Source of the DNA: Triatoma infestans
Taxonomy: Eukaryota > Arthropoda > Insecta > Hemiptera > Reduviidae
Reading direction: 5' to 3'
Assembly: GCA_011037195.1 (NCBI GenBank)
Contig: JAAEAF010000277.1
Location: 186,001-250,000 of the forward strand
DNA: 64,000 bases
Shown: piece after piece, positions 22,701 through 33,480 of the stretch
How positions within the stretch are numbered: position 1 is the first letter of the stretch
How the letters are laid out: each line of letters opens with the position of its first letter
The notes under the pieces: model-generated
Database searches by the model: none
Told to the model about the DNA's origin: nothing
Seen by the model: only the letters and a program-made list of their open reading frames with translations
Translations under genes and position numbers: made by a program

Positions 22701-23183
22701 TAAGATAATTCAGTATAAAATTTTATATCAAAAAGGAAGGGATAAGATTTATGTAAAGGATATCCGGCCGGTAGTTATGTCAAGGAAGAGAAGCGTTGAT
22801 TTAGATTAGTGCCCAGCTGATTGCACCTCAAAGTACTTCCTGCCTGACAAGATAAGGAAACTGGGATGTCCATATCTCCCACACTTCTATCCCTGTTTTA
22901 TTAGTATTGTTTACTTTTACTTTTAATTAACCAATTGAGTTGCTTCAAATTGAAAATAAATTTTGTTCTTTGTAAATAATTTGATTTAAAACTTTATTGT
23001 AACGCTTTTAAAAGTGAGGTTAATTTTAAAAAGTTATCCAAAATTTTATATTATGTCAAGTGGCGATTAAATTTTTGCCATAAATTTATTAATTCTATAA
23101 TTTGTATCCATTTTGAATTTTGGAATGTATTAAGAAAAGCAAAGGATCAAAAATTCGTACTTGACAATAAAATGGCTTCTTGA

Positions 23184-23311
23184 TTTTTACTTCCTTTTAT
23201 TGCTGTAAACCGGAAGTATTGGGATAATGTCAAATTTTTAAACTTGAGTTTTCACCGGAAATATGCGTTTTGAGGTCCATCGAGTCCAAAAAAGTGGTTT
23301 TTATAAATTGG

Positions 23312-23347
<36 letters not shown>

Positions 23348-24069
23348 ATCAAAAAGAGAAAATCGCAGAAAGCTCAAACTTGATATATTTCGTTAAGATC
23401 CATGAGGAGACCCGACAGTTTAGTTTGTCAAAATTGGGCAACCGGAAGTACCACTTTACTGATTATGGATTTTTCATTTTTTTTGCGATTGCTCGAAAAT
23501 CGCTTCAAAGATTTTCTTTACGCTTGTTGTATGAACTGCATATGTAAAGAGCTACAACTTTTATTTGAAATATTTCTCCGGGAAAATTCATTTAAGTAGG
23601 AATCTAGTGGGTGGATTGGGGTTGTGCTTTCTTCTAAAGTGCTATTTTGTATTAGATTCTATCATAGATATTTATGGGAATTAAATATGTTGTTAAGATC
23701 CCAGATTTTGAAGAAAATTGGTTGGCCGTAAGTTCTACTTTACTGAACAGTATTTTTTAAGTTTTCTCCGATTGTTTGTAAAAACACCGATAGGTGATAT
23801 TAATTTACTAACTATAATACTTAGTGAAACCTATCACTTTTGTTTGAAACTTTTTTCCGAGAAAATTCATTAAAGGGGAGCTTAGTTGGAGGGGAAGGTA
23901 ATGTTCCCCCCTCTAAGAGTCGGATACAAAGTATAGACTCTCCGATTCCTGTAAATTGAAGGCAACACTAAACATCTAGTAAGAATTATATGTTAGAACA
24001 GAATTTGCTATTTATAACTATGTAAATTGCATTAAGAGAAAGTCGTGTGAGTGTTTCACACCAGATTTC
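23184..24069 (+). mobile_element. Family T element, complete, type-2 tail
   Basis: The decayed left terminus has acquired CTGTAAACCGGAAGTATTGG. Next come GTTTTCACCGGAAATATGCG, GAGTCCAAAAAAGTGGTTTT, (TG)15 (23314 to 23343), bridge, two modules (GCAACCGGAAGTACCACTTT about 23440; GGTTGGCCGTAAGTTCTACT about 23720), type-2 tail (GATTCCTGTAAATTGAAGG) and a good right terminus TTAAGAGAAAGTCGTGTGAG. It is about 885 bp, and the longest pure TG tract of any full-length plus-strand copy is here. Confidence 0.75.
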
Positions 24070-24480
24070 ACTTTTGTTCATTGCTGTAAGAAGACGGAAA
24101 TATTACGCACCCTGTCCAGTTATGGAAATTTATTTCTTTTCACGAGAAATGTATGTTTTGGTTTCCGCTGAACACGAAAAAATGAAAAATCGCAAAAAGT
24201 TCAAACACTATTTCACTAATAGGTTCCACCATGGGATCCGACATAGTTTCAGGCAAAATCTGTTAGCCGGAAGTGTGATTTTACAAAAAAAAAACAAAAA
24301 AAAAAAACTACGCCAAATTGCCCTACTACTTTTATTTTGATAAATTTTTCCAGCAAATTTGATTTTATTGAGGGGGGTTGAGGAGCAGCAATGATAAGTT
24401 TTCGTTAAAAGGGTCAATTGAATGCACTGTACGATTTTTTAAAGTGCACAGTAGCTGTAATTACGAGTTTGATTAATTCG
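24069..24480 (+). mobile_element. Family T element, partial, abutting the previous copy
   Basis: Starts at the right terminus of the preceding copy, with left-end-like TTGCTGTAAGAAGACGGAAA, then the bridge (AAATCGCAAAAAGTTCAAAC, CATGGGATCCGACA) and a module opening TGTTAGCCGGAAGTGTGATT (about 24263). The post-hairpin block is altered and the right terminus is missing. Confidence 0.58.
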
Positions 24481-24772
24481 GATTCTTAACATTTTTCAGA
24501 AAACAATTTTTTCAGGAAAGCGCTGTCTGGTGGCCACCATTTTCATATTTCTGTTCCCGCATGACAGCAGTCTTTAAAAACATTATATACACCAAACTGG
24601 ATCCAAACTTTATTATTATTATTTTTTTTTTTTAAATATACAAATTTACCAGTTACGATTCTCTTCTGTCGGAATCTTCAGCTTTAAAATATAGCCCCCC
24701 CCCCCTGACGCCGGTGATTTCATGGTACATTACTTTTTATGTGTAACAAAAGCCAGCATTCCTGGGGAAACT

Positions 24773-24786
24773 ATTACCATGGTAAC
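24773..24786. promoter_or_regulatory. X-box-like palindrome ATTACCATGGTAAC
   Basis: Its reverse complement differs from the RFX consensus GTTRCCNNRGYAAC at one position. It lies outside family T. It may be chance. Confidence 0.2.
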
Positions 24787-25477
24787 TGTTGACTAATGTA
24801 CAGATAACGAGTTTGTGTAGTGAACCGGAATTACGGCCCTCTCCTACCATACAAATAACTTTATTTACCAGACAAACTTTAAATTTACATAGAATTTTTT
24901 TTGTTTTAAGTTTTTTATGTACATGGGATTCTATTATATGAACAGCATTTGTCAAATGTGGCGACCTCCATGTTTAACGTACAATTTTTTAATTTAACTA
25001 GATTTTTTAACAAATCTATGTATTCACGGTTGAAAAGTATCATAAAGACATTTTCTCCTAGCCGAAGGGGATGTGGAAATATTCGGAGTGATTTTCTTTA
25101 TACAAAAACATAATAAACACCAGGTAAATACGAATGTATCATTTCGTGTTCTTTTATAAAAAAAAAGATGAAGCCGCTCTATACGTCGGATTAACGTTAT
25201 TCGACTAAAAGGGGATTTGATAGAAAGTATGCCTTTTTTTCACACCATAATGTTTACGTTATTGGGTTAAAACCGGGTAAGAAGATTTTGTACGATTATC
25301 CCAGGATTGGATGCTACGAATTTTTTTTTTTTTTTTTAACTTTGGCTTCAGGAAGTTTGTTTTGTTTATCTATCATTGTAATTTTTGTTTTTCTCTTAGT
25401 TCGCCTTTTCAGTTTATTATTATACGATTGTATGATCTATATTAATATTAAATTCAATAAAAATAAATATTAAAACA

Positions 25478-25716
25478 AAAAATCAGTTGACCGGATGTGC
25501 GACTTACTGAACAGTTTTTTTTTCAGTACTCTGCGATTTTCTGTATGAAGACACCAATTGGTTTCATTGTACTTGCTACACTAACTATACATACAGGGAC
25601 ATATCGTCATGTGCGTATATTACTTTTTCCTCGAGAAAATTGATTTTAGAGAGAGGGATTGTGGAAGGGAGTGGGGGGAACGTCTATGTAAATGAGTGCT
25701 TCATACCAGATTTCCC
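25478..25716 (+). repeat. Family T module with decayed right terminus
   Basis: CAGTTGACCGGATGTGCGAC, a module core and a right end AAATGAGTGCTTCATACCAG are present. The stem letters G and C of the right-end palindrome have become A and T together. Confidence 0.55.
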
Positions 25717-25799
25717 TTGGTATATTTTTAATAAAGCAAATCCTCTGTTGCACTAATTATTGGATTATATTAATGGGAATTCAGGCATGAACTATTAAA

Positions 25800-25929
25800 A
25801 AAACCGGAAAGAATTAAACTTCTTCGCTCTTAATCTTCCCTGATACCGGCTACAGCGGTCCGGGTCGGGGCCTTGCACAACCTTCTCCAATATCCCTAAT
25901 CCTGAACCTTCTCTCCACTTCTCCAACTC

Positions 25930-25971
<42 letters not shown>

Positions 25972-26580
25972 AACGCTGCTGAACATCCCATTCCCAAGTT
26001 TTCCTAGGGATAGCTTTTCTCGCTAATCTTCCCTACTTCCATTTTTAAAAAGATGGCCAAAACAAACGTAACTGGTTGGTTGCTACGAACTCCACCACTT
26101 GTGGACTTGCAAGTTCATATACATTCCTGACTTTGTCCCTTCTATTTTCCTTAAGTATGGTACCTTGATTGCTTGGATCACGTTTTTATGTCTTTTCCTG
26201 TGGGTTCCAGGACTCACTCGGGAATATGTAAGGATCGGCAGGAATACAGTCTTATTGCATGCCGCTATAGAGACCTTCTCGCTTTACTAAGAAAGTTTTA
26301 TCAAAGCGTAAAAGACGTTTACCCGTAGTTACCACCCTTTCTTTTATTTCTTCATCCAGATTACGTTTTTGGAACGGATGGGCTCCTAGATATTTGAAAG
26401 TATCCACCTGTTCTATTTCTTTTCCACTAATCTCTCTCTGTCCTTTGTTATCGCACGCTCTTAGTCTTTTCTGGATTCAGCTGTAACCTTTCCCAGTTCT
26501 TTCATCAAAATTGTCATATTATTCTGGAGTTGTACTCAAATATATTATGCTCTGTTCTATGTCCTAGTGGGGTGGCACCT
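25800..26580 (-). pseudogene. Non-LTR retrotransposon reverse transcriptase, 3-prime part (RTE-like), dead
   Basis: Minus-strand translation in shifting frames gives NNMTILMKELGK, LQLNPEKTKS, the diagnostic GKEIEQVDTFKYLG, then EEIKERVVTTGKRLL, a SWNPQ stretch, VIQAIKVPYLRKIEG, and NQLRLFWPSF near the end. These blocks in this order are known from the thumb and C-terminal part of RTE-like reverse transcriptases. Stops and at least two frameshifts break it; the catalytic YADD-type box would lie upstream and is absent. A (CT)17 tract at 25933 to 25967 lies between NQLRLFWPSF and the final block RYQGRLRAKKF. Insertion occurred long ago, judging by decay. Confidence 0.85.
25933..25967. repeat. 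(CT)17 microsatellite within the RT pseudogene
   Basis: A pure CT/AG dinucleotide run; on the minus strand it encodes an artefactual RERERE stretch. Confidence 0.93.
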
Positions 26581-26959
26581 TGCGGGAAAGAAGAAAACTA
26601 TAATTAATAAATATTAAAAATTGCAAATCGTTAGAGGCATCTAAATATTAAAAAAAAAAATAAAACAAATAAATAAATATTTATAAAATAAACATTATAT
26701 AAATAAACTCAAATAATTGGAATGTTGAAAGATTCATAAAACAATAAATCTAGGGATTTATTAGTCTGGGAGGTAATAATCAATGAGGACATAGCGGCAC
26801 AGGCAGAGAGTTCATTGACAGGAAGACCCAATGGTATTTTATATATAGCTCTTCCTTCTCTCTAAGAGAGCTAACTAGAATTTAATTGTTTTATATTGTT
26901 TACAAAACAGAGTAAATCCACCTTATGATTAAACAGTAAAACATTAAATTAAACCTAAT

Positions 26960-27180
26960 ATAATTACGAGAAAATCCGGTACGATACACTCACACGACTT
27001 TTATCTCAATTTAATAATAATTATAATACGATAAATTTCTCTCTTAAAATTCATGATTTTTTCTTTCTCTTACTCCTAATATAGTAAACAGACGAAGTAT
27101 TGCGACCATGAAAAATTTCACATCATTAAACTCACAATCATTAAATACCAATTTCTTCCGTACTCCCTGACGATTTATTT
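26960..27180. repeat. Two family T ends facing each other
   Basis: A minus-strand right terminus (TACGATACACTCACACGACT, 26982 to 27001) is followed at about 27060 by a plus-strand left terminus TTTCTCTTACTCCTAATATA with GACGAAGTATTGCGACC. The pair is therefore right end to left end in opposite strands, a rearranged or independent insertion. Confidence 0.5.
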
Positions 27181-27654
27181 ATCTCTCATCCTTGTGACTA
27201 ACTTACCAGGATATTAATAAAAAGATCTTCAAAAATAAAAAAAGGGGTATTATGAACAAATGACGTCACCTTCACCTACATACATTTTACACTTGGACTC
27301 TTTAAGATATATTGGACATTTATATAAATCTTAGCCGATTAAAGAAAACAGTAACAATGCATGTATGTATGCATGTCACAAAGACATTCACTTAAAATAA
27401 AATGCATGCGGGCATTACTGAAAACAGGAAATGTGACTGTAACAGATTCAAGTTTTACATGATCTCTAATTGAATCCAATTTAAAAATACTGTCAAGTTA
27501 AACCCAATGACATACTTTTACTAGTTGAGAAAGATTTTGGAATTGTTAGGAAATGTATAAGAGAAATAATTAAAGGAAAGAAATATTGTGTCAATATCAA
27601 ACATGCGGGGCACATTACAAGGAAAACGGAGTGATGCCTATGGTCACAAAAACC

Positions 27655-27830
27655 AAAATATCTGATGTGATACACTCACACGGCTTTTACTTACTCCTCC
27701 AACAAATACAATTTAATTAACAAATTGTATGATACGGTGATGGTACCCAAACAGAATACCAACTTCCTGCGATTTTTTCGTTTTGAGAGATATTTGGTTC
27801 ATTCGCTAAAAGCATGATCGCAATGTTTAC
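27655..27830 (-). repeat. Family T element, strongly deleted, minus strand
   Basis: A right terminus GATGTGATACACTCACACGG with CTTTTACTTACTCC, followed by the bridge-like AATACCAACTTCCTGCGATT. Almost all of the module is missing. Confidence 0.5.
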
Positions 27831-27919
27831 TCTTTGTAGGAGTAGGGGACAGTAAAAAGGATAAGGTAATGCGCGCCTATTCCTTTGTTAATATTTTTGT
27901 TTAATAAATATAAATTAGG

Positions 27920-27996
27920 AATTATACGCGAGATTCGAACTGAGGACCGCGCAGTTACAAGTCCATGCTCATAACCACTACACCAAAGAGAAAGTT
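27920..27996 (-). mobile_element. tRNA-derived SINE head (type B), minus strand
   Basis: On the minus strand the sequence has A-box-like TGGTGTAGTGGTTATGAGCA and B-box-like CAGTTCGAATCTCGCG in tRNA spacing, ending in CGCGTATAATT and an AT-rich tail. A second copy with the same ends but a deletion between the boxes lies at 36.88 kb. It looks like a SINE head and not a working tRNA because the acceptor arms do not pair well and the 3-prime end continues into a shared tail. Confidence 0.65.
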
Positions 27997-28354
27997 ATAA
28001 AAAACATGCAATTCTGCATAATTTATACACTTTTATTTCAACAGAATATTCATTTCACCATTATAGCTTCTTCTTTTTTTAAATAATTCAGAACTCCAAA
28101 GGAGTCATTGAAATGTGAAGAAGATCGAAAATAAATGTTCAAGGTCGTATTGGATAATTGATTTTTTGCCCAATATTTTATTTAGTTTCTTTATATAAAG
28201 GTGATGTAACACGCATGTTAAATTGAATACTATATATATTCACTTTTTAGGCTCTTCATTTGATTTCCTTTAAATATTGCCGCAAAATTTAATAAAATAA
28301 TAGCTGACACTTTTCACAATCTATTTATTTATTCAACACAAACAACACCCACAC

Positions 28355-28500
28355 ACGCACAATTTCTAAAAACCACTTTTCTGACTCAGGGGACCTCAAA
28401 ACGTACATTTCCGGTGACAACTCGAAATCCAAAAAATTTGACCGATTACAATACTTTGGCTCTTTTTCCTAGCAGTTGGAGAATGTAAAAACTTTTCTTT
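28355..28500 (-). repeat. Family T left end, minus strand
   Basis: Reverse of the post-hairpin block: AAAAACCACTTTTCTGACTC, AGGGGACCTCAAAACGTACA, TTTCCGGTGACAACTCGAAA, then a degraded palindrome TCCTAGCAGTTGGAGAATGT. An (AC)n-rich stretch stands at the place of the TG tract. Confidence 0.62.
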
Positions 28501-28844
28501 ACTGGAAAATACTTGGAAATTTAAACATTTAAAATTAAAGTGAAGTAAATTTCCGTTTCATGAATACTTTATTTCAGTTTTATGTTTATCACTTAAATTT
28601 CCTTTATAAATAAAAAGTGTACTTAAGAACAACTTTGTTATTCTAAACACGCGATCCCAAGAGATTCTACAGATTACTCTAAAAAAAAAAAAATCCTAAC
28701 TTATCACTGTTAAAAAAATATATAGAAGAGTTTGTCTCAAGCACGCAATAGTCATGATTTTCAAATATTATTCTTAAGTTTTTCTTTTGATTTAAACACC
28801 AATTGCTTTCAAAATTGTTTAAAAGAATATTCTTAATAAATTAT

Positions 28845-28945
28845 CTTTAAAACGGTTCGAGCAGAAGCCCCCTCACAAAATTTCCTAACGTTTCGAGAAT
28901 ATCACGAAAATCTGCGTGAAAAACAAAAAGTATTTCAGTAATGCC
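28845..28945 (-). repeat. Family T module scrap, minus strand
   Basis: TTTCGAGAATATCACGAAAA and CTGCGTGAAAAACAAAAAG are a reversed module core. A 65-codon minus-strand ORF spans this and its right flank but is not a recognised gene. Confidence 0.35.
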
Positions 28946-29194
28946 GTGCTTCCAATATGGATGGGTTTTGCTATCGAAACCTATTTGACGACGCATCAGC
29001 TGGTAATACCTGTTATATTCTATACTAGCAAGGGGTCCTTTCAACAGAAGTCAGACTAGACACAGAGAGGCCCACACTTCTACTCCAGGTCTCTGCAGTC
29101 TAATACAACGTGCAGGTCTATTGTAAAAGGTAATAATAAAAATCATTCAAATTAAGCACCAAATTTGGGAAATTACCAATAAAAAAAAATTGAT

Positions 29195-29950
29195 CATCCC
29201 CTGAATATGAAAACAATGTTTTTAGCGAATAGTCCTCTGTGTGTGTGTGTGTGTGTGTGTGGGTGTATATGTGCGTGGGTGTGTTAACATAAAATCGAGT
29301 TCATACTTGATATTCCGTTTAGGCACTTCCACCGCATCAGACACGAAGATTTCAATCAAAATCCATCTACCGGAAGTGCGACTTTACTGATTTTTTTTTT
29401 ATTTCCTGATTTTCTCGACAATGGCTCCAACGATTTTTTTTTTTTAAACTTCGCATACTAATTGATTTTTAGGAGTTTCTGGGGAACAGTAAGCATTATG
29501 CTTTTACCACCTGCACAATATTAATTCCTATTAGAAATATTGATAGAATTCCAAATTTGAAGAAAATCGGTTTATCGGAAGTGCGATTTTACAGAATAGG
29601 TTTTTGAGTATGTTGGAAATTTTCTCGAAAATGGTTACGATTTTCTTTAAACATTGACCGCTTGGTGGATATATAGAAACTTATCACTTTTATCTCATTT
29701 TTCTGAAAAAAATTCATTTTAGAGGGCTAGTGGAGGTACAGTAAAATTACATTTGCACAAGTTTTCTCAGTTTTGTCATAGAGCGCTCCACACAAAGCCG
29801 CTCAGATATACAATTAAAATCCTCAGCATAATCATTTTAATGGCCAGCCTAACTAAACATTGTAACAGTGCAATTTTAAAGAAAATTTCTTGATTAAATT
29901 GTATTAATTTAGTGTAAGAACAGAAGTCGTGTGAAACAATAACAAAAAAC
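29195..29950 (+). mobile_element. Family T element, 5-prime truncated, type-1 tail
   Basis: Starts at CCCCTGAATATGAAAACAAT (post-hairpin block), then (TG)n (29237 to 29262), bridge, module 1 (CTACCGGAAGTGCGACTTTA about 29368, internally deleted), module 2 (TTTATCGGAAGTGCGATTTT about 29571), type-1 tail (GAGCGCTCCACACAAAGCCG, CTAACTAAACATTGTAACAG) and a damaged right terminus GTAAGAACAGAAGTCGTGTG. Confidence 0.68.
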
Positions 29951-31009
29951 ATTTCGGTTTACAATTTTCTTGAAACTCGGAAATTTGGCAATTTTTTATT
30001 TCTAATTAATTTAACACTGCGTACTTTCAATTCAGTAGTAACAACCCAGGGCGGTAAGGTCCGTTAGTTTGGTGGCTAGATTAGATCGGCTTCAGAAGGC
30101 AACTCCATCATCGGTCCTACTACTTCGACCTCTAGTGAAATCTACTGTGCAGAACCAGAAGGAAGTATTAAACCAGTATAAGAAATAAATCCTATTACGA
30201 TAGCCATTCAAGCAATTTTCACATTTACAGATCAATTGTATCACAATTACTACAAATCCAGAGGAAGTCATCCTCCCCCCCCCAGGAGAGCTACTCCTGC
30301 ATGACTCACCAGGATCACCTACTCTATGGTACTTTATTTAGAAGAAGAAAAAATTTCAAGCTTATCTCCACCACTAACAGAAGTTCCAACACTCAGTAAG
30401 CACAAGGTTGGCCGAAATGGACATCAACCAATAACCGTAGATAACCTTCCTGACACTAGTAATGTTGATACTTAACCAAGACTCCCCGCCCTCTAGTGGC
30501 CTGTCAGTAAAAAGGGGGGGGGACATTTATGTCATTCGGTGGCAATAAATAGTGACCCCTATACTCATATAAATACTACGGTCAATTTTCTGTCTATCTC
30601 TCTGTTTCTCTCACCCTAGACACCCTAATTCACACATTATTCCGTGCCGATGGAATGCGCCACTGGATAGGGCATGGTGTGTGACACAGCTCACACACCC
30701 TTCCTGTCAAAATAACACATGACAAAAACCATTTCTCGATATAATGTTGCTATTTGGACAAGCTGAATTGCAACTTATTTATTTATTTCAAAACATTTTG
30801 CTTGGTTAAATAATAAAATCTTTAATCAATTGTTTAACTTTAAAACATTAATTTATGAAAATTATTTACAATTAAATAGCGTAATTATTAGAATTTTCAT
30901 TAGCTAAATTTTCATTTTACAGATTTGAAAGTTTGCAAAAATCATATTCCAGCAAAAATTTTAATGACACTGTAAATTTTGAAAGAATCTAACGGACAAA
31001 TTTTCCGGA
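29951..31009. other. Unique-looking sequence
   Basis: Relatively GC-rich from 30050 to 30720 (poly-C at about 30277, poly-G at about 30517), with the CTCF-like site. No ORF or known repeat is recognised. Confidence 0.35.
30485..30502 (-). promoter_or_regulatory. CTCF-like site
   Basis: On the minus strand GGCCACTAGAGGGCGGGG matches the core CTCF consensus CCASYAGRKGGC closely. CTCF is known from most bilaterians. It lies in unique-looking, slightly GC-richer sequence. This is a motif match only. Confidence 0.3.
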
Positions 31010-31085
31010 CAAATTTTTAAAACGGAAAGCCATACTTCCGGTTTCAAATTTCGAGCTTCCTGCGTTTTTTCGTTTTATTTAAGCA
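31010..31085 (-). repeat. Family T left-part scrap, minus strand
   Basis: CCATACTTCCGGTTTCAAAT followed by TTTCGAGCTTCCTGCG resembles reversed post-hairpin and bridge sequence. Confidence 0.35.
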
Positions 31086-31496
31086 AACACATCATTCGGT
31101 AAAAGACATTTTTAAGAAACTAAGAAAGATGTTCAAGAAAATTAAAAATATGCGTATCCATTAGTGTAAAGATTAGTTCGAAAATTTAATACAATCTCCA
31201 GTACTTTCTCTCACCCATATATGTAGTAAGGACGCAAATCAAAATATCTAGACCTCAACAAGAGACGATATCCAACTATTTCAGGTTACATATCTCTGAT
31301 TACGTCTACTTTGTAACTTAAGTCTTCAGTAGTAGAACAGTAATTCTATAGGGTAACGGTTCAGTTCTAATATAAAATTGAGGTAAAGGAAAGTAAACTT
31401 GAAAGTCTAACTTATTCAGACTAGCTTTACGTCCAGCTCCAGGATCAGATATCATGGACGAAGGTGGTTAGACAACTACTTTTTTTTTACTTTTAG

Positions 31497-32145
31497 TAAA
31501 AAAAGCAATCTGGTGTGAAACACTCACAAGACTTTCTCATATTCTAATTAATACAATTTTATCAAGAAATTTTCTAAAAAATTTGTACGTTTAGGTGGGC
31601 TGGCCATAAAAATAGTGGTGGGGATTTTACTTGTATACCTGACCGGAAGCTTGTGAAAATTTAAATTTACTGACAGACCTCCAATACCCCCACTCTAACA
31701 TCAATTTTTTCAGAAAAATGTTACAAATAAAAATGGTACGTTTTCTATCTGTGCAGCAAGCATTCCAAGTTTAAAGGAAATCGTAATAATCTTAGTAAAA
31801 CTAAAAAAACTTATTCTGTAAAGTCGCACTTCCGGTAAACCTATTTTCTTCAAATTTGAAAATCTAGCAATACTTTTTACGTGTATTAATATTATGTGGG
31901 TGGTAAAAACCATATATTGAAGTGGTACTTTAGTGGAAAGCAGAACGCTACTGTTCCCCCACAACCCTCAAAGAATAAATTTCCCCGGGAAAATGTTTCA
32001 AATAAAAGTGATAGGTGTGTGTGTGTGTGTCTATAGTATACGAAGTTTGAAGAAAATCGTTGGCCCCATTTTCCAGAAAATCACAAATAACTGAAGAAAA
32101 AAAAAATCAGAACGGTCGCTCTTCCAGGGGGAAAAAATCTTGCAC
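31497..32145 (-). mobile_element. Family T element, near-complete, minus strand, type-1 tail
   Basis: Right terminus (AATCTGGTGTGAAACACTCA), shortened type-1 tail (TACGTTTAGGTGGGCTGGCC, TTACTTGTATACCTGACC), module with AGTCGCACTTCCGGTAAACC (about 31821) and a second module with GGAAAATGTTTCAAATAAAA and ATCGTTGGCCCCATTTTCC up to TCGCTCTTCCAGGGGG. A short (TG)n (32022 to 32032) lies inside the second module and not at the usual place. Confidence 0.68.
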
Positions 32146-32614
32146 CGTCGCAATACTTAAAAAAAAATTATAAATTTAACGTAGTGATATTCCCGGCTAC
32201 ACCCGGGAATTCAACCCAGATGACTTTCTAAACGTGTATCATATAAAGTCCAAAGTTTTGAAAATAGATAAAATAAAGCAATTGAAAACAATATATTTGT
32301 GTGTACATGTATTAAACATCTTCTAGTGAATGGCCACCATTCAAACTAATAAAATAGTTTTATGTGGTGTAAATATAGGGCAACAGACGATCACACAGTT
32401 AATGATGCCTAAAGTTGCCAAGGACTGTGTGTACATATCGTCTCTTACCACATATATTAGTAATTGAGATAAGCAATTGGCATTCATAAATTCCATTCAC
32501 ATATATGCACAGCTAGTTAGTTAATATTATGATTATGCGTTAATGACGCTACTAGTGACCCACATAAAGAGATATGTAAATAGTGAGCGGATTTATTGTA
32601 TTTTAGTCTGAATT

Positions 32615-32615
32615 G

Positions 32616-32654
<39 letters not shown>

Positions 32655-32668
32655 GAGAGAGAGAGAAA
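32615..32668. repeat. (AG)n microsatellite
   Basis: About 17 AG units, a short interruption AAATGAG, then five more. Confidence 0.92.
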
Positions 32669-32945
32669 TCTGCGCATGATGAAACAATCACACGGTTTTC
32701 TCTTACCGTGATTCACACAAAAATTGTAATTGGCGGAAGAATTTATACGCTAGTTCACTTTAAGATTATATAGATGGTGCTGCTGTACATGATCCTGATG
32801 ACGCTTCCACGCTGAGAGTATCCTACTGAATTTCAATTCAATCCTCTCAGCGGAAAATGTTCCAAACAAAAGTGATCGTTCTTTATAGAGTATTTAGATT
32901 ATCAAGTAAATAAAATCGTTGGTGCCATTTTTTGCGAAAATTACG
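32665..32945 (-). repeat. Family T fragments, minus strand
   Basis: A right terminus ATGATGAAACAATCACACGG with TTTTCTCTTACCG, then module sequence CGGAAAATGTTCCAAACAAA and AAATCGTTGGTGCCATTTTT. Confidence 0.5.
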
Positions 32946-32988
32946 AAATCATATCAAATTTTCGTAATTCAGTTTGTACCGGAAATAA

Positions 32989-33030
<42 letters not shown>

Positions 33031-33480
33031 TAGGTCTATCACATTTATTTGAAACATTTTTCCGGAAAAAGTGGTGTTGGGGGGGGAGTGCGAGTAGGTT
33101 CTGTTGGTGCTTCATCGGGTATCCAATGAAGTCACTTAAACAAAATTAATTAGAAATAAAAAATTGCCAAATTTCCGAGTTTCAAGAAAATTGTAAACCG
33201 AAATGTTTTTTGTTATTGTTTCAGAGAGTTACGAACGTAACGTTGAGCTTTCTTTTCCTTTCAAGTACCAATTGAGTACATGTATGATTACTACAGCCCA
33301 TATATAATATTAAGATACATAAGAGTCTTTGCTAGAATTCTAATCAGAAGTGCGGCTTTACAGAATAGTTATTTGAGATTTTTTTGGGGGTGGAGGTGGG
33401 AATTTTTATCGAATAAAACTATAGCGATTTTCTTTAAACTTGAAATGTTGAACGCACAGACATAAACGTTTCGTGATTTG
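32945..33480 (+). mobile_element. Family T element, internally deleted at its TG tract
   Basis: TCAAATTTTCGTAATTCAG and TTGTACCGGAAATA (post-hairpin block) run directly into (TG)18 (32993 to 33029), which is followed at once by GGTCTATCACATTTATTTGA, the middle of a module. Bridge and first half of the module are gone. A further module piece AGAAGTGCGGCTTTACAGAA lies at about 33346. The copy to the left is in the opposite orientation. Confidence 0.6.

Noticed and set aside
28847..29044. 65-codon minus-strand ORF with normal-looking composition
   Set aside because: About half overlaps a family T module scrap; no family recognised and no splice evidence.
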